Origin: Verrucomicrobiota bacterium
GTDB taxonomy: Bacteria; Verrucomicrobiota; Verrucomicrobiia; Limisphaerales; UBA11358
NCBI GenBank assembly: GCA_021324235.1
Contig: JAJPJM010000030.1
Location: 1-34,018, forward strand
Length of the DNA stretch: 34,018 nucleotides
Reading direction: 5' to 3'
Below, in pieces: positions 7,711 to 14,721 of the stretch. A model generated the notes under the pieces. It was given only the letters and a program-made list of their open reading frames with translations. It did not search any database and was not told the DNA's origin. The first letter of the stretch is position 1, and each line of letters begins with the position of its first letter. The translations under genes were made by a program, and so were the position numbers.

Positions 7711-8259
7711 ATGAACTTCTCCGCGTCTACGCGTCGCGGCGGCAATTTCTTCACCGCTTGCAAAAAATACGGGTTTGCGCCAACCCGATTCCTACTTGCC
7801 GTCAGCATCGCCGATCAAACCGTTTCGCTTTTTGAGAAATTCTCCGGATCCTGGCATTCCGGCGGCAAAATGCGCTGCTCCACTTCGCGCTTTGGCATCG
7901 GGCAGACAGAAGGCTCTAATGGCACGCCGCTCGGTTTGCATCGGATTGTGGAAAAGATCGGCGGCGGCTGGCCGGCCGGAACGGTTTTCAAGGGCCGCCG
8001 GCCGATGGGCTACACCTGGCGGGGAATGCCGGAGGCCAAAATCACCACGCGCATCCTCTGGCTGGAAGGGCTCGAACCCGGGTGCAATCGCGGCGGCAAC
8101 GTGGATTCGCATGCGCGCTACATCTACATTCACGGCACGGCGGACCAAATGAGCATTGGCAAACCTGCCTCCTGCGGGTGCATTCACCTGGCCGACGCGG
8201 ATTTGATTCCACTCTTTGACTGGCTGCCGGGCGGAACATTGGTATGGATTGAACCGTAG
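7711..8259 (+). CDS. L,D-transpeptidase (YkuD domain)
   Basis: The product is 182 aa. Residues from about 28 to the end form a YkuD catalytic domain. The signature histidine is in YIYIHGTAD near residue 142 and the catalytic cysteine is in SCGCIHLADADL near residue 160. Such enzymes make 3-3 peptidoglycan cross-links or attach proteins to the cell wall and act outside the cytoplasmic membrane. No convincing signal peptide is visible, so the true start or the export route is unclear. The first dozen codons (MNFSASTRRGGNFF) derive from sequence resembling a dispersed 'tccgcgtctacgcg' repeat, so the real gene may begin later. Confidence 0.85.
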   Translation: MNFSASTRRGGNFFTACKKYGFAPTRFLLAVSIADQTVSLFEKFSGSWHSGGKMRCSTSRFGIGQTEGSNGTPLGLHRIVEKIGGGWPAGTVFKGRRPMGYTWRGMPEAKITTRILWLEGLEPGCNRGGNVDSHARYIYIHGTADQMSIGKPASCGCIHLADADLIPLFDWLPGGTLVWIEP

Positions 8260-8261
8260 CT

Positions 8262-8678
8262 TTACCGGTCCGGAATGTTCTTGTCCGGCCATGCCTGTAC
8301 GGTTCTGACGTGGGAAAAAATTCGCCGGACAAAATCGGGCGCGTCCAACGGTTTATCAAGGCAATCAGCGGCACCCAGTTCACGCGCGCGCCGGCGGTTC
8401 TCCTCATTCCAATGATCAGAGATAAAGATAATGGGTGTCCGACTGTAGCGGAAATCCCGCTTCAGCCGGGTAAATACCTCGAAGCCGTCCTGTCCCGGCA
8501 GGTTGACGTCCAAAATAACGAGATCAAATTCCTCCGTCTGCGACAGCCGGATTCCATCCCTGCCGGTCTGTACGCCGAAGACACCAAACCCCGCGCGCTC
8601 CAAGGAAAGTATCATCGCCATCAGGAGCTCGGCCTGATCCTCGATGATAAGAATTTTCCGCCTGACCGTAATTTTCAT
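8262..8678 (-). CDS. Receiver-only response regulator coupled to an RHH gene
   Basis: The product is 138 aa, a single CheY-like receiver domain. An acidic pair is in ILIIEDQAE near residue 12, the likely phospho-acceptor is in LVILDVNLPGQDG near residue 55, and the conserved lysine is in LDKPLDAPD near 108. No DNA-binding or enzymatic output domain follows. Its ATG (8678-8676) overlaps the stop of the upstream 57-aa ribbon-helix-helix gene as ATGA, so the two are probably co-translated. The DNA-binding function may therefore be supplied by that separate small protein; this is inference. It converges with the L,D-transpeptidase gene, two bases away. Confidence 0.88.
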   Translation of the reverse strand: MKITVRRKILIIEDQAELLMAMILSLERAGFGVFGVQTGRDGIRLSQTEEFDLVILDVNLPGQDGFEVFTRLKRDFRYSRTPIIFISDHWNEENRRRARELGAADCLDKPLDAPDFVRRIFSHVRTVQAWPDKNIPDR

Positions 8679-8848
8679 TTTTCGGCGACACCTCCTGGTG
8701 GCGACAGTTTTTCACGGATGGCGTTGCGAACGAACTTGGACCGGTCCGAACCCTCTCTTTTGGCGCCCTCATCCAGACGGGTCAACAACGCCGCGGAAAC
8801 CCAAACCGAAAGCAGTTTGCCCTTTTGCCTTTTCCCGGACCGCTTCAT
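8675..8848 (-). CDS. 57-aa ribbon-helix-helix DNA-binding protein (not in ORF track)
   Basis: Read directly from the minus strand because it falls below the ORF-track cutoff. The protein starts MKRSGKRQKGKLLSVWVS, giving a beta-strand, then a helix ALLTRLDEGAKREG, a turn, and a second helix RSKFVRNAIREKL. This is the strand-helix-helix pattern of MetJ/Arc/CopG-type regulators, which bind DNA as dimers through the paired strands. It is clearly related to the divergent RHH protein next door: RSKFVRNAIREKL against RSQFIRDAIIEKL. It overlaps the receiver gene by four bases. A 17-bp-spaced promoter ends two to three bases before its ATG, so the transcript is probably close to leaderless. Confidence 0.85.
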   Translation of the reverse strand: MKRSGKRQKGKLLSVWVSAALLTRLDEGAKREGSDRSKFVRNAIREKLSPPGGVAEK

Positions 8849-8853
8849 AAGCC

Positions 8854-8925
8854 AGGTGTATATATCCAGTCTATAATCCCGTCAATGGAAATTTTTGTTT
8901 TTTGGGGTGGCGGGAAAGGTGTATA
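8854..8925. promoter_or_regulatory. Paired 9-mer AGGTGTATA, putative RHH operators
   Basis: AGGTGTATA occurs at 8854-8862 and again at 8917-8925, in the same orientation and exactly 63 bases apart, about six helical turns. The first copy covers the -10 of the leftward RHH-receiver operon. The second lies just ahead of the GTG of the rightward RHH gene. Together they look like autoregulatory operators for one or both RHH proteins; binding is inferred. Confidence 0.5.
8857..8885 (-). promoter_or_regulatory. Promoter of the RHH-receiver operon
   Basis: On the minus strand, TTGACG (8885-8880), a 17-base spacer and TATACA (8862-8857) form a good sigma-70-type promoter. The predicted start near 8850 is only about two bases ahead of the ATG at 8848, and no Shine-Dalgarno site exists. 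The -10 box is part of the repeated 9-mer AGGTGTATA. Confidence 0.6.
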
Positions 8926-8933
8926 GAAAGGGC

Positions 8934-9230
8934 GTGCCAAATCAACGTGCGGTGGGTCAAAAATTGCTGCCGATCGCAGTGGACGAAAAGTTCCTGCGCG
9001 AACTCGACGCCGGGCTCGCCCAGGCGGGTTGCCGGAACCGCTCGCAATTTATCCGCGATGCGATCATCGAGAAGTTGACGCGAGCCGGCATTGCCATACC
9101 CAAGGAACTGGCACTGCCGCCCCGCCGAATCGGCAAAAGCACGGAGACAAAACCCCATTATCCGACGCACCGGCCGTCCCGGTATGAATTGAACGAAAGA
9201 ACCGAATCGAAAAAACGCCGCGCAAAATAA
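8934..9230 (+). CDS. Ribbon-helix-helix (CopG-like) regulator
   Basis: The product is 98 aa from the GTG at 8934, which has GAAAGG a few bases upstream. The tracked TTG start at 8895 would place coding sequence across the putative operators. Residues 8-55 form the RHH fold: strand KLLPIAVDE, helix FLRELDAGLAQAG, then the NRSQFIRDAIIEKL helix. The C-terminal 45 residues are basic and proline-rich (LPPRRIGKS, ending KKRRAK), which may add nonspecific DNA affinity. It is divergent from, and homologous to, the 57-aa RHH gene across an 85-base intergenic region. The family includes NikR-like regulators and antitoxins, but no toxin gene or metal-binding domain is present. Confidence 0.85.
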   Translation: MPNQRAVGQKLLPIAVDEKFLRELDAGLAQAGCRNRSQFIRDAIIEKLTRAGIAIPKELALPPRRIGKSTETKPHYPTHRPSRYELNERTESKKRRAK

Positions 9231-9352
9231 TTGAAGCGCCCGACGCCGGCGTGGACTTCCCTGTTTTCAATACTTTTTGCCGGAGCCGGCTTGTGGCACC
9301 GGTGATGTTCCAACCCGGCTTGAGCCATCTGTTTGGGCCCAACGTGGTGGTT

Positions 9353-9380
9353 TTGACATCCGGGTGGATTCGTTTAGTGT
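9353..9380 (+). promoter_or_regulatory. Candidate promoter of proA
   Basis: TTGACA (9353-9358) and TAGTGT (9375-9380) are separated by 16 bases. The -35 is perfect and the -10 is weak. The predicted start lies about a dozen bases ahead of the proA ATG, where no Shine-Dalgarno site is visible. Confidence 0.45.
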
Positions 9381-9398
9381 GTCTGCGACTTTACCGCC

Positions 9399-10685
9399 AT
9401 GAATCTCACGGAACAAATCACGCAACTGGCCAAACAGGCCCGGGCCGCGTCGCGCGAACTTGCGAAACTGACCGCCCGTGAGAAGAACGATTGTTTGCTG
9501 GCCATGGCCGACGCGCTCGAGAAAAATTCCGATGCGCTCAAGGAAGCCAATACGCGGGACATGGACGCAGCGGCGGAAAATGGCTTGTCCCCGGCCATGC
9601 TGGACCGGCTGAAGCTGGATGACAAGCGGGTCGCGGCCATGGCCAAAGGCTTGCGTGAAGTCGCGGCGCTGCCCGACCCCGTCGGGAGAATCCTGGACGA
9701 ACGCGTCCGGCCGAATGGCTTGAAACTCCAAAAGATTTCCACGCCCATCGGCGTCGTCGTCATCATTTATGAATCCCGGCCCAACGTGACGGCGGACGCC
9801 GCCGGCCTTTGCTTCAAATCCGGCAGCGCCACGATTTTGCGCGGCGGCCGGGAGGCGATGAACTCGAACCAGTTCATCGCGAAAACGATGATTGAGGCGG
9901 GAAAAAAAACGCTCGCAAAATTTCCCGGGCACGGAATTCAGGTCGTCCCCGTGACCGACCGCGAGGCGATCCCGATTCTGCTTTCGCTCACGCAATACGT
10001 CGATTTGTGCATGCCGCGCGGTGGCGAAGGGCTGATTCGCGCCGTGGCCGAATGCTCCCGGGTGCCGGTCATCAAACATTACAAGGGCGTTTGTCACGTC
10101 TATGTGGACGCCGACGCGGATTTGAAGATGGCCGAGGAAATTGCCTTGAACGCAAAAGTCCAGCGCCCGGCGGTCTGCAATGCCATGGAGACCCTGCTCG
10201 TGGACAAAACCATCGCGGCGCGGTTTTTACCCGTCGTGGGCCAGCGACTCAGCGAAAAGAGGGTGGAGTTGCGCGCCGACGCTGATGCCGAAGCCATTTT
10301 GAAATGCTCGATCCACAACACCAAATCCGCCATCAAACGGGCGACCGAACAGGACTGGTTCACCGAATACAACGACTACATCCTGAACGTCCGCGTTGTG
10401 AATGGTGTGCAGCAGGCGATTGATCACATCAATCATTACGGCTCGGCGCACTCGGACAGCATCGTCACAAAAAATGAATTGCATGCGCGACAGTTCCTGA
10501 ACGAAGTGGATTCGGCGACGGTGTATTGGAACGCCTCGACGCGGTTCACTGACGGCGGCGAGTTCGGCATGGGCGCGGAAATCGGCATCAGCACCGATAA
10601 AATTGGCGCGCGCGGTCCAATGGGTCTGGAGGAATTGACCAGCTACAAATGGATCGGCATCGGCAACGGGCAGGTGCGAACCTGA
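9399..10685 (+). CDS. proA: Gamma-glutamyl phosphate reductase
   Basis: Second step of proline biosynthesis: NADPH-dependent reduction of gamma-glutamyl phosphate to glutamate semialdehyde (EC 1.2.1.41), in the cytoplasm. The 428-aa length is normal. Motifs seen are YESRPNVTADAAGLCFKSG near residue 125, ILRGGREAMNSN near 147 and the catalytic-cysteine region AVCNAMETLLVDK near 255. The C-terminus ends with GARGPMGLEELTSYKW, typical of ProA. proB is not in the window. The ATG at 9399 matches the family N-terminus. Confidence 0.95.
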   Translation: MNLTEQITQLAKQARAASRELAKLTAREKNDCLLAMADALEKNSDALKEANTRDMDAAAENGLSPAMLDRLKLDDKRVAAMAKGLREVAALPDPVGRILDERVRPNGLKLQKISTPIGVVVIIYESRPNVTADAAGLCFKSGSATILRGGREAMNSNQFIAKTMIEAGKKTLAKFPGHGIQVVPVTDREAIPILLSLTQYVDLCMPRGGEGLIRAVAECSRVPVIKHYKGVCHVYVDADADLKMAEEIALNAKVQRPAVCNAMETLLVDKTIAARFLPVVGQRLSEKRVELRADADAEAILKCSIHNTKSAIKRATEQDWFTEYNDYILNVRVVNGVQQAIDHINHYGSAHSDSIVTKNELHARQFLNEVDSATVYWNASTRFTDGGEFGMGAEIGISTDKIGARGPMGLEELTSYKWIGIGNGQVRT

Positions 10686-10736
10686 GGCGGAAGGACCCGG
10701 CGGGCGAGGATGAATCCTTCGGGGTCAAATCCAGCG

Positions 10737-10802
10737 GTGTCCCCAATGTGTCCCCAGTATTGATTACATCTGGGAGAGTGCATTGGCACTCTTCCTGATG
10801 TA
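10737..10802. repeat. REP-like element: doubled GTGTCCCCA plus long hairpin
   Basis: GTGTCCCCA occurs twice with an 11-base period (10737-10745 and 10748-10756). A hairpin follows at 10765-10802: TACATCTGGGAGAGTGC, loop ATTG, GCACTCTTCCTGATGTA. This 17-bp stem has one mismatch and one G-T pair. No U-tract follows, so it is not a standard terminator for proA. It resembles REP/MITE palindromes moved by Y1 transposases. Confidence 0.6.
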
Positions 10803-10818
10803 GACTTTGCCATCTACT

Positions 10819-13158
10819 ATGCAAAGACCGTGTTTTCAGTACCGGGCGGGCGGGCAATTATGTCTGCTCGCAGCATTCCTTTTCACCTTGGCCGCCCGCG
10901 CCGACCAAATCGTTTACGACGACGCACTGGAGAATGGCTGGCAGAACTGGGGTTGGGCCACCTTGAACTATACCAACCCGTCGCCGATCCACTCCGGGAG
11001 TGACTCAATCAGTGTTACGATTTCCGGCGCGTGGCAGGGAATCCAAATCTGGCATCCGGATCAGGATTCGACGCCTTACGCGAGCCTCAACTTTTGGCTG
11101 AATGGCGGCTCGAGTGGCGGACAAAAATTGCAGGTTTATGGTTTGCTCGATCTGGGTGGCACCAACAATTTTGCCGCCGGCGCCCATTACCCACTCAGCC
11201 CGCCGGCAGCCGGCGGCTGGCAGCAATTCGTCGTGCCGCTTTCGGCGCTGGGAGTCGCCGGCTCAAACAACTTCACCGGTTTCGTGATTCAGGATTCACA
11301 GGGAACACCCGAACCGACGTTTTATTTGGATGACATTTCACTGGTCGCCGGCGCCGTCACGTCCGGCACCAACACGCCGGTCGCCATCACCGTCAATGCG
11401 CTGGCCAATCGTCATGCGATCAGTCCCTTGATTTACGGCACGGCCTTCGCATCGTCGAATGACCTGGCCGATTTGAATTTCGCCATAAACCGGTCGGGGG
11501 GAAACAACGAGACGCGCTACAACTGGCAACTCAATGCCCACAACCTCGATTTTGACTGGTATTTTGAAAGTTATCCGGACTCCAGCGCCACCCCCGGAGC
11601 CACGGCGGATGCGTTTGTCGCCAACAGCAAGGACGGCGGTGCGCAACCGATGATCACCATACCCATGATTGGCTGGATGCCCAAACTGGGGTCCGGCCGC
11701 ACCATTCTCTACAGTTATTCCACCAACCTATACGGTCCGCAAACTTCGACTGATCCCTACCGGCCCGCCGCCGGCAACGGGATCAGCACCACCAACAACA
11801 CCCCCATTACCTGGAATAATCCGAACGACGCCAACTTCCCCACCAATGTCACCTTTCAACAAAGTTACATTCAACATCTGCTGGGTCAGTGGGGCGCCTC
11901 GACCAACGGCGGGGTGCGCTATTACATCATGGACAACGAGGAAAGCATCTGGTTCTCAACGCACCAGGACGTTCATCCGGTTGGCCCGACGATGCAGGAA
12001 ATTCGCAACGATTTTTTTACTTATGCCAGCATGGTAAAGTCCAACGACCCCAATGTGTTGGTTTGCGGACCGGAGGAGTGGGGTTGGGGCGGCTATCTCA
12101 ACAGCGGCTACGACCAGCAATGGTCCGGCCAGCACAACGATTACAATCCCGCGGATTATCCCGATCGTGGCACCAACGGCGGCTGGGACTATATGCCGTG
12201 GCTGCTGAATCAGATTCACCAGCATGACGTGGGTACCGGCCAGCGGTTGCTCGATTATTTTACTCTTCATTGTTATCCCCAGGAAGGAAGCGTCAGTGGA
12301 AACGCGACTGACACCGCCACGGAACTGCTGCGCAACCAGTCCACGCGCGTGTTTTGGGACAGCAACTACGTCGACCCCAGCTGGATCAACAGCGTCATCA
12401 TGTTAATCCCCCGCATGAAAAGCTGGGTGGCGACCAATTATCCCGACACGAAGATTGGCGTTACCGAATACAATTGGGGGGCGGAAACCGACATCAACGG
12501 CGCGGACGCCCAGGCGGATCTGCTCGGCATTTTCGGCCGGGAAGGACTCGATCTGGCGACCCGTTGGACCACACCGGCCAACACTTCGCCCACCTACAAC
12601 GCGATGAAACTGTATCGCAACTACGACGGCAATAAATCCACGTTCGGCGATACCAGCGTTTTGACCACGGTGCCCAATCCGGACAATCTTTCGGCCTTTG
12701 GCGCCGTGCGAACCAGTGACGGCGCGATGACACTCATGGTCATCAACAAGAACCTTAACAACGCCACGCCGATTACGGCGAGCCTGACCAACTTTAACGC
12801 CGTCGGAACGGCCCAACGCTGGCAGTTAACTTCAGCCAATACCATCAACCACCTCGCGGATGTGGCGCTCGCGAACGGGGTTCTCAGCGATACGCTCCCG
12901 GCCCAGAGCATCACGCTTTTTGTGATGCCGGCAACGAACACCTTCAACCTGCAAATCGGCAACAATAATCCGCCCGGACAACTGGGTGTCTGGCTCAATG
13001 GCCAGGCCGGGCAGAGTTACCTGCTCCAATCGTCCACTGATTTGGTTCATTGGTCGGCCGTCAACAGCAACCTGCTGGCGAGCAATGCGTTTGAGTTTTT
13101 CATGCCCATGACCAACGCGATGCAGATGTTTTATCGCGGGCTATTGAACAGCCCATGA
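10819..13158 (+). CDS. Secreted glycoside hydrolase family 44 (endoglucanase/xyloglucanase-like)
   Basis: The product is 779 aa from the ATG at 10819. Residues 1-28 form a signal peptide (GQLCLLAAFLFTLAARA). Residues of about 30-180 are a jelly-roll, carbohydrate-binding-like module ending FYLDDISLV. A GH44 catalytic module follows: LIYGTAFASSNDLADL, NRSGGNNETRYNW, the likely acid/base glutamate in YYIMDNEESIWF near residue 375, and the likely nucleophile in GVTEYNWGAE near 555. A beta-sandwich carries NLSAFGAVRTSDGAMTLMVINK. The last 70 residues (YLLQSSTDLVHW...FYR) form a tail common in verrucomicrobial exported proteins. GH44 enzymes cleave beta-1,4-glucan or xyloglucan. It is probably secreted to degrade plant polysaccharide; the exact substrate is unknown. 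Confidence 0.86.
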   Translation: MQRPCFQYRAGGQLCLLAAFLFTLAARADQIVYDDALENGWQNWGWATLNYTNPSPIHSGSDSISVTISGAWQGIQIWHPDQDSTPYASLNFWLNGGSSGGQKLQVYGLLDLGGTNNFAAGAHYPLSPPAAGGWQQFVVPLSALGVAGSNNFTGFVIQDSQGTPEPTFYLDDISLVAGAVTSGTNTPVAITVNALANRHAISPLIYGTAFASSNDLADLNFAINRSGGNNETRYNWQLNAHNLDFDWYFESYPDSSATPGATADAFVANSKDGGAQPMITIPMIGWMPKLGSGRTILYSYSTNLYGPQTSTDPYRPAAGNGISTTNNTPITWNNPNDANFPTNVTFQQSYIQHLLGQWGASTNGGVRYYIMDNEESIWFSTHQDVHPVGPTMQEIRNDFFTYASMVKSNDPNVLVCGPEEWGWGGYLNSGYDQQWSGQHNDYNPADYPDRGTNGGWDYMPWLLNQIHQHDVGTGQRLLDYFTLHCYPQEGSVSGNATDTATELLRNQSTRVFWDSNYVDPSWINSVIMLIPRMKSWVATNYPDTKIGVTEYNWGAETDINGADAQADLLGIFGREGLDLATRWTTPANTSPTYNAMKLYRNYDGNKSTFGDTSVLTTVPNPDNLSAFGAVRTSDGAMTLMVINKNLNNATPITASLTNFNAVGTAQRWQLTSANTINHLADVALANGVLSDTLPAQSITLFVMPATNTFNLQIGNNNPPGQLGVWLNGQAGQSYLLQSSTDLVHWSAVNSNLLASNAFEFFMPMTNAMQMFYRGLLNSP

Positions 13159-13296
13159 AGACCAATCGCCCCGCGAAACCGGGCCGACGGTCCGTCCTCG
13201 GGCACTGTCCCAATATGTAGGCGACGAGGTGACGAGTCGTTTGGACCGGCACTCGTGCCCTACCACCAAATCAGGCCTGCCTGTCCTCGTTCTATT

Positions 13297-14685
13297 TTGA
13301 CGCTGAACGTTTTGAAGCTTACTGTCTTCGGCGTGGATGCTGTCTCTTCCAACGAAAAATCCGCGGCGGACGTCGCGCATTTTATTCACGGGCAAACCCC
13401 GGTTGACGGGCTCTTTGCCGGACTGGACTGGCGGATTTCACCGGTACCGTTCCCGCTGGGTGACAGTCTGGCGAAGGATATCGAATCGCTGGGCCGCGTA
13501 TTGCTGCAGTTTTATCGCGCAGTCAACCTGCTCTATCGGCGCAGCGTGGAAGGCAAGCAACCGGCGTGGGTTGCCGAACTGCTGGACCGCGGCAAACCCG
13601 CAGAATTGATCGCGCAACAACGCTCACCCGCGTTCAAGAACGATGTGCCGCGCGTCATTCGGCCCGATATCTTATTGACGGAAACCGGCGTTAGCATCAC
13701 CGAACTGGATTCCGTGCCCGGCGGCATCGGCCTGACGGCATGGCTGAACGCAACTTACGCCGCCGCCGAAGGTCGGGAGTCGAAGGCTGAAAGCAAAATC
13801 ATCGGCGGCGCCGACGGCATGATTCGCGGGTTTGAGTCCATTTTTGGCGACACGCAACAGGTTCACATCGTGGTTTCCGAAGAAGCGGCGACGTACCGGC
13901 CGGAAATGGAATGGTTGGCAAGCCAGGTTCAAGGTTCAAGGTTCAAGGTTCAAGGTTCAAAGTTTGACGGTTTCGCCGACGGCGACGCGGTTTACCGTTT
14001 TTTTGAGCTGTTTGACCTCGCGAACGTTCCGAATTCCGGAAGAATCTTCGAACTGGCCGCGGAGAAACGAATCCGGCTGACCCCGCCGCCAAAGCCGCTG
14101 TTCGAAGAGAAAATGTTGTTCGCACTGTTATGGAACCGGAATTTGCGCGACTTCTGGCGGGCGGAACTGGGGGAAGGCTTTTTGTCGCGCCTGCAAAAAC
14201 TGATTCCCTACACGTGGGCGGTGGATCCGACACCACTGCCGCCGCACGCGGCGATTCCCGAACTGAATCTCACCGACTGGCAGCAGCTGAAAACGCTGTC
14301 GCAACGCCAGCGTGAATTGATTTTGAAGGTATCGGGTTTTTCCGAACACGCCTGGGGCGCGCGGGGCGTCTATCTGGGCAGCGACCTGTCGCACGCCGAT
14401 TGGAGCGCGGCGGTGGACCGGGCCCTGGCCGGTTTTTCCACCTCCCCGTTCGTGCTGCAGCGTTATGAAAAACCGAAAACCGTCGAAACCAGGTGGTTTG
14501 ATTTTCAGAAAAACACGGTCGAATCGATGAAGGGCCGGGTCCGGTTGTGCCCGTATTACTTCGTGGCCGGCGAAGGCGACGCGGCGCGCCCGCAATTAGG
14601 CGGTGCGTTGGCAACCATCGTTCCCGCTGATAAAAAGATTGTCCATGGTATGGCCGATGCGGTTCTGGTACCGTGTGTGGTTTAG
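13297..14685 (+). CDS. ATP-grasp-like protein of unknown function, upstream of the MtaB gene
   Basis: The predicted length is about 460 aa. I do not recognise a named family with certainty. Features suggesting a circularly permuted ATP-grasp fold are PDILLTETGVSITELDSVPGG near residue 125, KPLFEEKMLFALLWNRNL near 275, LKVSGFSEHAWGARGVYLG near 350, and FVLQRYEKPKTVETRWF followed by RVRLCPYYFV near the C-terminus. The start is unclear: TTG at 13297, GTG at 13333, or the tracked GTG at 13255 within repeat-like DNA; no ATG fits. Two heptanucleotide repeat tracts lie inside the coding region, encoding GRESKAESK and VQGSRFKVQGSKF. The next gene starts 36 bases downstream, which suggests an operon. 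Confidence 0.6.
   Translation: MTLNVLKLTVFGVDAVSSNEKSAADVAHFIHGQTPVDGLFAGLDWRISPVPFPLGDSLAKDIESLGRVLLQFYRAVNLLYRRSVEGKQPAWVAELLDRGKPAELIAQQRSPAFKNDVPRVIRPDILLTETGVSITELDSVPGGIGLTAWLNATYAAAEGRESKAESKIIGGADGMIRGFESIFGDTQQVHIVVSEEAATYRPEMEWLASQVQGSRFKVQGSKFDGFADGDAVYRFFELFDLANVPNSGRIFELAAEKRIRLTPPPKPLFEEKMLFALLWNRNLRDFWRAELGEGFLSRLQKLIPYTWAVDPTPLPPHAAIPELNLTDWQQLKTLSQRQRELILKVSGFSEHAWGARGVYLGSDLSHADWSAAVDRALAGFSTSPFVLQRYEKPKTVETRWFDFQKNTVESMKGRVRLCPYYFVAGEGDAARPQLGGALATIVPADKKIVHGMADAVLVPCVV
13772..13799. repeat. Degenerate heptad repeat inside the ATP-grasp-like gene
   Basis: GTCGGGA, GTCGAAG, GCTGAAA and GCAAAAT form four imperfect 7-base units encoding RESKAESKI, an unusually charged insertion compared with the flanking protein. 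Confidence 0.5.
13925..13959. repeat. Perfect heptad repeat AGGTTCA x5 inside the ATP-grasp-like gene
   Basis: Five perfect AGGTTCA units are followed by a decayed sixth (AAGTTTG), making 42 bases or 14 codons. They encode QVQGSRFKVQGSKF. Because the unit is not a multiple of three, gain or loss of one copy would frameshift the gene. Confidence 0.92.
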
Positions 14686-14721
14686 AGAGTTGCTCCGCTC
14701 TTCGGATGCAACCCCACTTTT

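Noticed and set aside
8524-8772. 82-aa minus-strand ORF overlapping the receiver and RHH genes
   Set aside because: Wrong frame; the adjacent frames give a clean RHH protein and a clean receiver joined by ATGA.
10765-10802. proA intrinsic terminator
   Set aside because: The hairpin is strong but no U-tract follows, and the neighbouring doubled 9-mer fits a REP-like element better.
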